A program made the translations under genes and the position numbers. Under the pieces are notes generated by a model. That model searched no databases. It saw nothing but the letters and a program-made list of their open reading frames with translations, and was not told the DNA's origin. 64,000 nucleotides of DNA from Mallotus nudiflorus (lineage: Eukaryota > Streptophyta > Magnoliopsida > Malpighiales > Euphorbiaceae). This document shows, one piece after another, positions 9,972-23,700 of this stretch (the first letter of the stretch is position 1; every line of letters begins with the position of its first letter). The stretch is from NCBI GenBank assembly GCA_947683625.1, contig CANTUR010001425.1, positions 1 through 64,000 on the forward strand, in the 5' to 3' direction.

Positions 9972-12339
9972 TTTAGGCCCATGGATTTGATAGAGTGGGC
10001 TTGGGCACTTGGGCTTCAAATGGATGTTCGTGGCGGCATCGGTTGACCCACGGGGCCCATAATATATCAGATCGAAGCTGACTCAGAGGGCTACAGTGCG
10101 GGCTCTAAAGCCCATCTATAACGATTTGTCTTTGGGCCCAAAAACCCATGTTTAGGCCCATGGATTTGATAGAGTGGGCGTGGGCACTTGGGCTTCAAAT
10201 GGACGTTCGTGGTGGCATCGGTTGACCCACGGGGCCCATAATATATCAAATATAAGCTGACTCAGACGGCTATAGTGCGGGCTATAAAGCCCATCTATAA
10301 TGATTTGTCTTTGGGCCTAAAAACCCATGTGTAGGCCCATGGATTTGATAGAGTGGGCTTGCGCACTTGGGCTTCAAATGGACGTTCGTGGCGGCATCGG
10401 TTGACCCACGGGGCCCATAATATATCAAATCGAAGCTGACTCAGAGGGCTATAACGGGCCGCTACAAACTGTGTCTGTAGCGGGCCGTCCTCGGGCCCAA
10501 ATTCCTTTGTTTTGGGGCCCGAAAACCACTATGTCGGCCCATGGATTTGATTGTGGGCTTGCGCACTTGGGCTTCAAATGGACGTTCGTGGCGGCATCGG
10601 TTGACTCACGGGGCCCATAATATATCAGATCGAAGCTGACTCAGAGGGCTACAGTGCGGGCTCTAAAGCCCATCTATAGCGATTTGTCTTTGGGCCCAAA
10701 ATCCCATGTTTAGGCCCATGGATTTGATAGAGTGGGCTTGGGCACTTGGGCTTCAAATGGATGTTCGTGGCGGCATCGGTTGACCCACGGGGCCCATAAT
10801 ATATCAGATCAAAGCTGACTCAGAGGGCTACAGTGCGGGCTCTAAAGCCCATCTATAGCGATTTGTCTTTGGGCCTAAAATCCCATGTTTAGGCCCATGG
10901 ATTTGATAGAGTGGGCTTGGGCAATTGGGCTTCAAATGGATGTTCGTGGCGGCATCGGTTGACCCACGGGGCCCATAATATATCAGATCGAAGCTGACTC
11001 AGAGGGCTACAGTGCGGGCTCTAAAGCCCATCTATAGCGATTTGTCTTTGGGCCCAAAAACCCATGTTTAGGCCCATGGATTTGATAGAGTGGGCTTGGC
11101 CACTTGGGTTTCAAATGGACGTTCGTGGTGGCATCGGTTGACCCACGGGGCCCATAATATATCAAATATAAGCTGACTCAGACGGCTATAGTGCGGGCTA
11201 TAAAGCCCATCTATAACGATTTGTCTTTGGGCCTAAAAACCCATGTGTAGGCCCATGGATTTGATAGAGTGGGCTTGCGTACTTGGGCTTCAAATGGACG
11301 TTCGTGGCGGCATCGGTTGACCCACGGGGCCCATATATATCAGATCGAAGCTGACTCAGAGGGTTACAGTGCGGGCTCTAAAGCCCATCTATAGCGATTT
11401 GTCTTTGGGCCCAAAATCCCATGTTTAGGCCCATGGATTTGATAGAGTGGGCTTGGGCAATTGGGCTTCAAATGGATGTTCGTGGCGGCATCGGTTGATC
11501 CACAGGGCCCATAATATATCAGATCGAAGCTGACTCAGAGGGCTACAGTGCGGGCTCTAAAGCCCATCTAGAGCGATTTTTCTTTGGGCCCAAAAACCCA
11601 TGTTTATGCCCATGGATTTGATAGAGTGGGCTTGGGCACTTGGGCTTCAAATGGACGTTCGTGGTGGCATCGGTTGACCCACGGGGCCCATAATATATCA
11701 AATATAAGCTAACTCAGACGGCTATAGTGCGGGCTATAAAGCCCATCTATAACGATTTGTCTTTGGGCCTAAAAACCCATGTGTAGGCCCATGGATTTGA
11801 TAGAGTGGGCTTGGGCACTTGGGCTTCAAATGGATGTTCGTGGTGGCATCGGTTGACCCACGGGGCCCATAATATATCAAATATAAGCTGACTCAGACGG
11901 CTATAGTGCGGGCTATAAAGCCCATCTATAACGATTTGTCTTTGGGCCTAAAAACCCATGTGTAGGCCCATGGATTTGATAGAGTGGGCTTGCGCACTTG
12001 GGCTTCAAATGGACGTTCGTGGCGGCATCGGTTGACCCACGGGGCCCATAATATATCAAATCGAAGCTGACTCAGAGGGCTATATTGGGCCACTTCAAAC
12101 CGTGTCTGTAGCGGGCCGTCCTCGGGCCCAAATTCCTTTGTTTTGGGGCCCGAAAACCACTATTTCGGCCCATGGATTTGATTGTGGGCTTGCGCACTTG
12201 GGCTTCAAATGGACGTTCGTGGCGGCATCGGTTGACCCACGGGGCCCATAATATATCAGATCGAAGCTGACTCAGAGCGCTACTATACGGGCTCTAAAGC
12301 CCATCTATAGCGATTTGTCTTTGGGCCCAAAAACCCATG
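8140..12339 (+). repeat. 4200 bp HOR unit (23 monomers), copy 1
   Basis: It consists of four T3-T4 pairs (4 x 379 bp) plus fifteen 179 bp monomers, one of which lacks 1 bp (ccatatatatc instead of ccataatatatc, about 11333). The sum is exactly 4200 bp. T3 spacing is 1274, 737, 1631, 558. The next two copies lie in exact 4200 bp register. By eye I find about a dozen substitutions against copy 2 and no indel, which is about 99.7% identity. Left of about 8100 the register is lost. Confidence 0.92.
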
Positions 12340-15300
12340 TTTAGGCCCATGGATTTGATAGAGTGGGCTTGGGCACTTGGGCTTCAAATGGACGTTCGTG
12401 GTGGCATCGGTTGACCCACGGGGCCCATAATATATCAAATATAAGCTGACTCAGACGGCTATAGTGCGGGCTATAAAGCCCATCTATAACGATTTGTCTT
12501 TGGGCCTAAAAACCCATGTGTAGGCCCATGGATTTGATAGAGTGGACTTGCGCACTTGGGCTTCAAATGGACGTTCGTGGCGCCTTTGGTTAACCCACGG
12601 GGCCCATAATATATCAAATCGAAGCTGACTCAGAGGGCTATAACGGGCCGCTACAAATTAAGTCTGTAGAGGGCCGTCCTCGGGCCCAAATTCCTTTGTT
12701 TTGGGGCCCGAAAACCACTATTTCCACCCATGGATTTGATTGTGGGCTTGCGTACTTGGGCTTCAAATGGACGTTCGTGGCGGCATCGGTTGACTCACGG
12801 GGCCCATAATATATCAGATCGAAGCTGACTCAGAGGGCTACAGTGCGGGCTCTAAAGCCCATCTATAGCGATTTGTCTTTGGGCCCAAAATCCCATGTTT
12901 AGGCCCATGGATTTGATAGAGTGGGCTTGGGCACTTGGGCTTCAAATGGATGTTCGTGGCGGCATCGGTTGACCCACGGGGCCCATAATATATCAAATCG
13001 AAGCTGACTCAGAGGGCTACAGTGCGGGCTCTAAAGCCCATCTATAGCGATTTGTCTTTGGGCCCAAAAACCCATGTTTAGGCCCATGGATTTGATAGAG
13101 TGGGCTTGGCCACTTGGGTTTCAAATGGACGTTCGTGGTGGCATCGGTTGACCCACGGGGCCCTTAATATATCAAATATAAGCTGACTCAGACGGCTATA
13201 GTGCGGGCTATAAAGCCCATCTATAACGATTTGTCTTTGGGCCTAAAAACCCATGTGTAGGCCCATGGATTTGATAGAGTGGGCTTGCGTACTTGGGCTT
13301 CAAATGGACGTTCGTGGCGGCATCGGTTGACCCACGGGGCCCATAATATATCAGATCGAAGCTGACTCAGAGGGCTACAGTGCGGGCTCTAAAGCCCATC
13401 TATAGCGATTTGTCTTTGGGCCCAAAATCCCATGTTTAGGCCCATGGATTTGATAGAGTGGGCTTGGGCAATTGGGCTTCAAATGGATGTTCGTGGCGGC
13501 ATCGGTTGATCCACAGGGCCCATAATATATCAGATCGAAGCTGACTCAGAGGGCTACAGTGCGGGCTCTAAAGCCCATCTAGAGCGATTTGTCTTTGGGC
13601 CCAAAAACCCATGTTTAGGCCCATGGATTTGATAGAGTGGGCTTGGGCACTTGGGCTTCAAATGGACGTTCGTGGTGGCATCGGTTGACCCACGGGGCCC
13701 ATAATATATCAAATATAAGCTGACTCAGACGGCTATAGTGCGGGCTATAAAGCCCATCTATAACGATTTGTCTTTGGGCCTAAAAACCCATGTGTAGGCC
13801 CATGGATTTGATAGAGTGGGCTTGCGCACTTGAGCTTCAAATGGACGTTCGTGGCGCCTTTGGTTGACACACGGGGCCCATAATATATCAAATCGAAGCT
13901 GACTCAGAGGGCTATAACGGGCCGCTACAAACTACGACTGTAGCGGGCCGTCCTCGGGCCCAAATTCCTTTGTCTTGGGGCCCGAAAACCACTATTTCGG
14001 CCCATGGATTTGATTGTGGGCTTGCGTACTTGGGCTTCAAATGGACGTTCGTGGCGGCATCGGTTGACTCACGGGGCCCATAATATATCAGATCGAAGCT
14101 GACTCAGAGGGCTACAGTGCGGGCTCTAAAGCCCATCTATAGCGATTTGTCTTTGGGCCCAAAAACCCATGTTTAGGCCCATGGATTTGATAGAGTGGGC
14201 TTGGGCACTTGGGCTTCAAATGGATGTTCGTGGCGGCATCGGTTGACCCACGGGGCCCATAATATATCAGATCGAAGCTGACTCAGAGGGCTACAGTGCG
14301 GGCTCTAAAGCCCATCTATAGCGATTTGTCTTTGGGCCCAAAAACCCATGTTTAGGCCCATGGATTTGATAGAGTGGGCTTGGGCACTTGGGCTTCAAAT
14401 GGACGTTCGTGGTGGCATCGGTTGACCCACGGGGCCCATAATATATCAAATATAAGCTGACTCAGACGGCTATAGTGCGGGCTATAAAGCCCATCTATAA
14501 CGATTTGTCTTTGGGCCTAAAAACCCATGTGTAGGCCCATGGATTTGATAGAGTGGGCTTGCGCACTTGGGCTTCAAATGGACGTTCGTGGCGGCATCGG
14601 TTGACCCACGGGGCCCATAATATATCAAATCGAAGCTGACTCAGAGGGCTATAACGGGCCGCTACAAACTGTGTCTGTAGCGGGCCGTCCTCGGGCCCAA
14701 ATTCCTTTGTTTTGGGGCCCGAAAACCACTATGTCGGCCCATGGATTTGATTGTGGGCTTGCGCACTTGGGCTTCAAATGGACGTTCGTGGCGGCATCGG
14801 TTGACTCACGGGGCCCATAATATATCAGATCGAAGCTGACTCAGAGGGCTACAGTGCGGGCTCTAAAGCCCATCTATAGCGATTTGTCTTTGGGCCCAAA
14901 ATCCCATGTTTAGGCCCATGGATTTGATAGAGTGGGCTTGGGCACCTGGGCTTCAAATGGATGTTCGTGGCGGCATCGGTTGACCCACGGGGCCCATAAT
15001 ATATCAGATCAAAGCTGACTCAGAGGGCTACAGTGCGGGCTCTAAAGCCCATCTATAGCGATTTGTCTTTGGGCCTAAAATCCCATGTTTAGGCCCATGG
15101 ATTTGATAGAGTGGGCTTGGACAATTGGGCTTCAAATGGATGTTCGTGGCGGCATCGGTTGACCCACGGGGCCCATAATATATCAGATCGAAGCTGACTC
15201 AGAGGGCTACAGTGCGGGCTCTAAAGCCCATCTATAGCGATTTGTCTTTGGGCCCAAAAACCCATGTTTAGGCCCATGGATTTGATAGAGTGGGCTTGGC

Positions 15301-16539
15301 CACTTGGGTTTCAAATGGACGTTCGTGGTGGCATCGGTTGACCCACGGGGCCCATAATATATCAAATATAAGCTGACTCAGACGGCTATAGTGCGGGCTA
15401 TAAAGCCCATCTATAACGATTTGTCTTTGGGCCTAAAAACCCATGTGTAGGCCCATGGATTTGATAGAGTGGGCTTGCGTACTTGGGCTTCAAATGGACG
15501 TTCGTGGCGGCATCGGTTGACCCACGGGGCCCATATATATCAGATCGAAGCTGACTCAGAGGGTTACAGTGCGGGCTCTAAAGCCCATCTATAGCGATTT
15601 GTCTTTGGGCCCAAAATCCCATGTTTAGGCCCATGGATTTGATAGAGTGGGCTTGGGCAATTGGGCTTCAAATGGATGTTCGTGGCGGCATCGGTTGATC
15701 CACAGGGCCCATAATATATCAGATCGAAGCTGACTCAGAGGGCTACAGTGCGGGCTCTAAGGCCCATCTAGAGCGATTTTTCTTTGGGCCCAAAAACCCA
15801 TGTTTATGCCCATGGATTTGATAGAGTGGGCTTGGGCACTTGGGCTTCAAATGGACGTTCGTGGTGGCATCGGTTGACCCACGGGGCCCATAATATATCA
15901 AATATAAGCTAACTCAGACGGCTATAGTGCGGGCTATAAAGCCCATCTATAACGATTTGTCTTTGGGCCTAAAAACCCATGTGTAGGCCCATGGATTTGA
16001 TAGAGTGGGCTTGGGCACTTGGGCTTCAAATGGATGTTCGTGGTGGCATCGGTTGACCCACGGGGCCCATAATATATCAAATATAAGCTGACTCAGATGG
16101 CTATAGTGCGGGCTATAAAGCCCATCTATAACGATTTGTCTTTGGGCCTAAAAACCCATGTGTAGGCCCATGGATTTGATAGAGTGGGCTTGCGCACTTG
16201 GGCTTCAAATGGACGTTCGTGGCGGCATCGGTTGACCCACGGGGCCCATAATATATCAAATCGAAGCTGACTCAGAGGGCTATATCGGGCCACTACAAAC
16301 CGTGTCTGTAGCGGGCCGTCCTCGGGCCCAAATTCCTTTGTTTTGGGGCCCGAAAACCACTATTTCGGCCCATGGATTTGATTGTGGGCTTGCGCACTTG
16401 GGCTTCAAATGGACGTTCGTGGCGGCATCGGTTGACCCACGGGGCCCATAATATATCAGATCGAAGCTGACTCAGAGCGCTACTATACGGGCTCTAAAGC
16501 CCATCTATAGCGATTTGTCTTTGGGCCCAAAAACCCATG
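12340..16539 (+). repeat. 4200 bp HOR unit (23 monomers), copy 2
   Basis: Every rare marker of copy 1 recurs 4200 bp later: agtggacttgcgc with cctttggttaaccc (12541), cacttgagcttc (about 13827), the 1 bp shorter ccatatatatc (about 15533) and agagcgctactatacggg (about 16476). Private changes include cccttaat near 13164, ggcacctggg at 14941 and ctctaaggccc near 15757. Confidence 0.92.
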
Positions 16540-19500
16540 TTTAGGCCCATGGATTTGATAGAGTGGGCTTGGGCACTTGGGCTTCAAATGGACGTTCGTG
16601 GTGGCATCGGTTGACCCACGGGGCCCATAATATATCAAATATAAGCTGACTCAGACGGCTATAGTGCGGGCTATAAAGCCCATCTATAACGATTTGTCTT
16701 TGGGCCTAAAAACCCATGTGTAGGCCCATGGATTTGATAGAGTGGACTTGCGCACTTGGGCTTCAAATGGACGTTCGTGGCGCCTTTGGTTAACCCACGG
16801 GGCCCATAATATATCAAATCGAAGCTGACTCAGAGGGCTATAACGGGCCGCTACAAATTAAGTCTGTAGAGGGCCGTCCTCGGGCCCAAATTCCTTTGTT
16901 TTGGGGCCCGAAAACCACTATTTCCACCCATGGATTTGATTGTGGGCTTGCGTACTTGGGCTTCAAATGGACGTTCGTGGCGGCATCGGTTGACTCACGG
17001 GGCCCATAATATATCAGATCGAAGCTGACTCAGAGGGCTACAGTGCGGGCTCTAAAGCCCATCTATAGCGATTTGTCTTTGGGCCCAAAATCCCATATTT
17101 AGGCCCATGGATTTGATAGAGTGGGCTTGGGCACTTGGGCTTCAAATGGATGTTCGTGGCGGCATCGGTTGACCCACGGGGCCCATAATATATCAAATCG
17201 AAGCTGACTCAGAGGGCTACAGTGCGGGCTCTAAAGCCCATCTATAGCGATTTGACTTTGGGCCCAAAAACCCATGTTTAGGCCCATGGATTTGATAGAG
17301 TGGGCTTGGCCACTTGGGTTTCAAATGGACGTTCGTGGTGGCATCGGTTGACCCATGGGGCCCATAATATATCAAATATAAGCTGACTCAGACGGCTATA
17401 GTGCGGGCTATAAAGCCCATCTATAACGATTTGTCTTTGGGCCTAAAAACCCATGTGTAGGCCCATGGATTTGATAGAGTGGGCTTGCGTACTTGGGCTT
17501 CAAATGGACGTTCGTGGCGGCATCGGTTGACCCACGGGGCCCATAATATATCAGATCGAAGCTGACTCAGAGGGCTACAGTGCGGGCTCTAAAGCCCATC
17601 TATAGCGATTTGTCTTTGGGCCCAAAATCCCATGTTTAGGCCCATGGATTTGATAGAGTGGGCTTGGGCAATTGGGCTTCAAATGGATGTTCGTGGCGGC
17701 ATCGGTTGATCCACAGGGCCCATAATATATCAGATCGAAGCTGACTCAGAGGGCTACAGTGCGGGCTCTAAAGCCCATCTAGAGCGATTTGTCTTTGGGC
17801 CCAAAAACCCATGTTTAGGCCCATGGATTTGATAGAGTGGGCTTGGGCACTTGGGCTTCAAATGGACGTTCGTGGTGGCATCGGTTGACCCACGGGGCCC
17901 ATAATATATCAAATATAAGCTGACTCAGACGGCTATAGTGCGGGCTATAAAGCCCATCTATAACGATTTGTCTTTGGGCCTAAAAACCCATGTGTAGGCC
18001 CATGGATTTGATAGAGTGGGCTTGCGCACTTGAGCTTCAAATGGACGTTCGTGGCGCCTTTGGTTGACACACGGGGCCCATAATATATCAAATCGAAGCT
18101 GACTCAGAGGGCTATAACGGGCCGCTACAAACTACGACTGTAGCGGGCCGTCCTCGGGCCCAAATTCCTTTGTCTTGGGGCCCGAAAACCACTATTTCGG
18201 CCCATGGATTTGATTGTGGGCTTGCGTACTTGGGCTTCAAATGGACGTTCGTGGCGGCATCGGTTGACTCACGGGGCCCATAATATATCAGATCGAAGCT
18301 GACTCAGAGGGCTACAGTGCGGGCTCTAAAGCCCATCTATAGCGATTTGTCTTTGGGCCCAAAAACCCATGTTTAGGCCCATGGATTTGATAGAGTGGGC
18401 TTGGGCACTTGGGCTTCAAATGGATGTTCGTGGCGGCATCGGTTGACCCACGGGGCCCATAATATATCAGATCGAAGCTGACTCAGAGGGCTACAGTGCG
18501 GGCTCTAAAGCCCATCTATAGCGATTTGTCTTTGGGCCCAAAAACCCATGTTTAGGCCCATGGATTTGATAGAGTGGGCTTGGGCACTTGGGCTTCAAAT
18601 GGACGTTCGTGGTGGCATCGGTTGACCCACGGGGCCCATAATATATCAAATATAAGCTGACTCAGACGGCTATAGTGCGGGCTATAAAGCCCATCTATAA
18701 CGATTTGTCTTTGGGCCTAAAAACCCATGTGTAGGCCCATGGATTTGATAGAGTGGGCTTGCGCACTTGGGCTTCAAATGGACGTTCGTGGCGGCATCGG
18801 TTGACCCACGGGGCCCATAATATATCAAATCGAAGCTGACTCAGAGGGCTATAACGGGCCGCTACAAACTGTGTCTGTAGCGGGCCGTCCTCGGGCCCAA
18901 ATTCCTTTGTTTTGGGGCCCGAAAACCACTATGTCGGCCCATGGATTTGATTGTGGGCTTGCGCACTTGGGCTTCAAATGGACGTTCGTGGCGGCATCGG
19001 TTGACTCACGGGGCCCATAATATATCAGATCGAAGCTGACTCAGAGGGCTACAGTGCGGGCTCTAAAGCCCATCTATAGCGATTTGTCTTTGGGCCCAAA
19101 ATCCCATGTTTAGGCCCATGGATTTGATAGAGTGGGCTTGGGCACTTGGGCTTCAAATGGATGTTCGTGGCGGCATCGGTTGACCCACGGGGCCCATAAT
19201 ATATCAGATCAAAGCTGACTCAGAGGGCTACAGTGCGGGCTCTAAAGCCCATCTATAGCGATTTGTCTTTGGGCCTAAAATCCCATGTTTAGGCCCATGG
19301 ATTTGATAGAGTGGGCTTGGGCAATTGGGCTTCAAATGGATGTTCGTGGCGGCATCGGTTGACCCACGGGGCCCATAATATATCAGATCGAAGCTGACTC
19401 AGAGGGCTACAGTGCGGGCTCTAAAGCCCATCTATAGCGATTTGTCTTTGGGCCCAAAAACCCATGTTTAGGCCCATGGATTTGATAGAGTGGGCTTGGC

Positions 19501-20739
19501 CACTTGGGTTTCAAATGGACGTTCGTGGTGGCATCGGTTGACCCACGGGGCCCATAATATATCAAATATAAGCTGACTCAGACGGCTATAGTGCGGGCTA
19601 TAAAGCCCATCTATAACGATTTGTCTTTGGGCCTAAAAACCCATGTGTAGGCCCATGGATTTGATAGAGTGGGCTTGCGTACTTGGGCTTCAAATGGACG
19701 TTCGTTGCGGCATCGGTTGACCCACGGGGCCCATATATATCAGATCGAAGCTGACTCAGAGGGTTACAGTGCGGGCTCTAAAGCCCATCTATAGCGATTT
19801 GTCTTTGGGCCCAAAATCCCATGTTTAGGCCCATGGATTTGATAGAGTGGGCTTGGGCAATTGGGCTTCAAATGGATGTTCGTGGCGGCATCGGTTGATC
19901 CACAGGGCCCATAATATATCAGATCGAAGCTGACTCAGAGGGCTACAGTGCGGGCTCTAAAGCCCATCTAGAGCGATTTTTCTTTGGGCCCAAAAACCCA
20001 TGTTTATGCCCATGGATTTGATAGAGTGGGCTTGGGCACTTGGGCTTCAAATGGACGTTCGTGGTGGCATCGGTTGACCCACGGGGCCCATAATATATCA
20101 AATATAAGCTAACTCAGACGGCTATAGTGCGGGCTATAAAGCCCATCTATAACGATTTGTCTTTGGGCCTAAAAACCCATGTGTAGGCCCATGGATTTGA
20201 TAGAGTGGGCTTGGGCACTTGGGCTTCAAATGGATGTTCGTGGTGGCATCGGTTGACCCACGGGGCCCATAATATATCAAATATAAGCTGACTCAGACGG
20301 CTATAGTGCGGGCTATAAAGCCCATCTATAACGATTTGTCTTTGGGCCTAAAAACCCATGTGTAGGCCCATGGATTTGATAGAGTGGGCTTGCGCACTTG
20401 GGCTTCAAATGGACGTTCGTGGCGGCATCGGTTGACCCACGGGGCCCATAATATATCAAATCGAAGCTGACTCAGAGGGCTATATCGGGCCACTACAAAC
20501 CGTGTCTGTAGCGGGCCGTCCTCGGGCCCAAATTCCTTTGTTTTGGGGCCCGAAAACCACTATTTCGGCCCATGGATTTGATTGTGGGCTTGCGCACTTG
20601 GGCTTCAAATGGACGTTCGTGGCGGCATCGGTTGACCCACGGGGCCCATAATATATCAGATCGAAGCTGACTCAGAGCGCTACTATACGGGCTCTAAAGC
20701 CCATCTATAGCGATTTGTCTTTGGGCCCAAAAACCCATG
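16540..20739 (+). repeat. 4200 bp HOR unit (23 monomers), copy 3
   Basis: This is in exact register with copy 2, with about ten private substitutions, for example cccatattt near 17095, tttgactttg near 17251, acccatgggg near 17352 and ttcgttgcgg near 19701. Homology in this register stops with the monomer at 20740, which reads gtgggcctgggcac and is a T1 rather than the expected T2. Confidence 0.92.
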
Positions 20740-23700
20740 TTTAGGCCCATGGATTTGATAGAGTGGGCCTGGGCACTTGGGCTTCAAATGGATGTTCGTG
20801 GCGGCATCGGTTGACCCACGGGGCCCATAATATATCAGATCGAAGCTGACTCAGAGGGCTACAGTGCGGGCTCTAAAGCCCATCTATAGCGATTTGTCTT
20901 TGGGCCCAAAATCCCATGTTTAGGCCCATGGATTTGATAGAGTGGGCTTGGGCAATTGGGCTTCAAATGGATGTTCGTGGCGGCATCGGTTGACCCACGG
21001 GGCCCATAATATATCAGATCGAAGCTGACTCAGAGGGCTACAGTGCGGGCTCTAAAGCCCATCTATAGCGATTTGTCTTTGGGCCCAAAAACCCATGTTT
21101 AGGGCCATGGATTTGATAGAGTGGGCTTGGCCACTTGGGTTTCAAATGGACGTTCGTGGTGGCATCGGTTGACCCACGGGGCCCATAATATATCAAATAT
21201 AAGTTGACTCAGACGGCTATAGTGCGGGCTATAAAGCCCATCTATAACGATTTGTCTTTGGGCCTAAAAACCCATGTGTAGGCCCATGGATTTGATAGAG
21301 TGAGCTTGCGTACTTGGGCTTCAAATGGACGTTCGTGGCGGCATCGGTTGACCCACGGGGCCCATAATATATCAGATCGAAGCTGACTCAGAGGGCTACA
21401 GTGCGGGCTCTAAAGCCCATCTATAGCGATTTGTCTTTGGGCCCAAAATCCCATGTTTAGGCCCATGGATTTGATAGAGTGGGCTTGGGCAATTGGGCTT
21501 CAAATGGATGTTCGTGGCGGCATCGGTTGATCCACAGGGCCCATAATATATCAGATCGAAGCTGACTCAGAGGGCTACAGTGCGGGCTCTAAACCCCATC
21601 TAGAGCGATTTGTCTTTGGGCCCAAAAACCCATGTTTAGGCCCATGGATTTGATAGAGTGGGCTTGGGCACTTGGGCTTCAAATGGACGTTCGTGGTGGC
21701 ATCGGTTGACCCACGGGGCCCATAATATATCAAATATAAGCTGACTCAGACGGCTATAGTGCGGGCTATAAAGCCCATCTATAACGATTTGTCTTTGGGC
21801 CTAAAAACCCATGTGTAGGCCCATGGATTTGATAGAGTGGGCTTGCGCACTTGGGCTTCAAATGGACGTTCGTGGCGCCTTTGGTTAACCCACGGGGCCC
21901 ATAATATATCAAATCGAAGCTGACTCAGAGGGCTATAATGGGCCGCTACAAACTAAGTCTGTAGAGGGCCGTCCTCGGGCCCAAATTCCTTTGTTTTGGG
22001 GCCCGAAAACCACTATTTCGACCCATGGATTTGATTGTGGGCTTGCGTACTTGGGCTTCAAATGGACGTTCGTGGCGGCATCGGTTGACTCACGGGGCCC
22101 ATAATATATCAGATCGAAGCTGACTCAGAGGGCTACAGTGCGGGCTCTAAAGCCCATCTATAGCGATTTGTCTTTGGGCCCAAAATCCCATGTTTAGGCC
22201 CATGGATTTGATAGAGTGGGCTTGGGCACTTGGGCTTCAAATGGATGTTCGTGGCGGCATCGGTTGACCCACGGGGCCCATAATATATCAAATCGAAGCT
22301 GACTCAGAGGGCTACAGTGCGGGCTCTAAGGCCCATCTATAACGATTTGTCTTTGGGCCCAAAAACCCATGTTTAGGCCCATGGATTTGATAGAGTGGGC
22401 TTGGCCACTTGGGTTTCAAATGGACGTTCGTGGTGGCATCGGTTGACCCACGGGGCCCATAATATATCAAATATAAGCTGACTCAGACGGCTATAGTGCG
22501 GGCTATAAAGCCCATCTATAACGATTTGTCTTTGGGCCTAAAAACCCATGTGTAGGCCCATGGATTTGATAGAGTGGGCTTGCGTACTTGGGCTTCAAAT
22601 GGACGTTCGTGGCGGCATCGGTTGACCCACGGGGCCCATAATATATCAGATCGAAGCTGACTCAGAGGGCTACAGTGCGGGCTCTAAAGCCCATCTATAG
22701 CGATTTGTCTTTGGGCCCAAAATCCCATGTTTAGGCCCATGGATTTGATAGAGTGGGCTTGGGCAATTGGGCTTCAAATGGATGTTCGTGGCGGCATCGG
22801 TTGATCCACAGGGCCCATAATATATCAGATCGAAGCTGACTCAGAGGGCTACAGTGCGGGCTCTAAAGCCCATCTAGAGCGATTTGTCTTTGGGCCCAAA
22901 AACCCATGTTTAGGCCCATGGATTTGATAGAGTGGGCTTGGGCACTTGGGCTTCAAATGGACGTTCGTGGTGGCATCGGTTGACCCACGGGGCCCATAAT
23001 ATATCAAATATAAGCTGACTCAGACGGCTATAGTGCGGGCTATAAAGCCCATCTATAACGATTTTTCTTTGGGCCTAAAAACCCATGTGTAGGCCCATGG
23101 ATTTGATAGAGTGGGCTTGCGCACTTGAGCTTCAAATGGACGTTCGTGGCGCCTTTGGTTGACACACGGGGCCCATAATATATCAAATCGAAGCTGACTC
23201 AGAGGGCTATAACAGGCCGCTACAAACTACGACTGTAGCGGGCCGTCCTCGGGCCCAAATTCCTTTGTCTTGGGGCCCGAAAACCACTATTTCGGCCCAT
23301 GGATTTGATTGTGGGCTTGCGTACTTGGGCTTCAAATGGACGTTCGTGGCGGCATCGGTTGACTCACGGGGCCCATAATATATCAGATCGAAGCTGACTC
23401 AGAGGGCTACAGTGCGGGCTCTAAAGCCCATCTATAGCGATTTGTCTTTGGGCCCAAAAACCCATGTTTAGGCCCATGGATTTGATAGAGTGGGCTTGGG
23501 CACTTGGGCTTCAAATGGATGTTCGTGGCGGCATCGGTTGACCCACGGGGCCCATAATATATCAGATCGAAGCTGACTCAGAGGGCTACAGTGCGGGCTC
23601 TAAAGCCCATCTATAGCGATTTGTCTTTGGGCCCAAAAACCCATGTTTAGGCCCATGGATTTGATAGAGTGGGCTTGGGCACTTGGGCTTCAAATGGACG

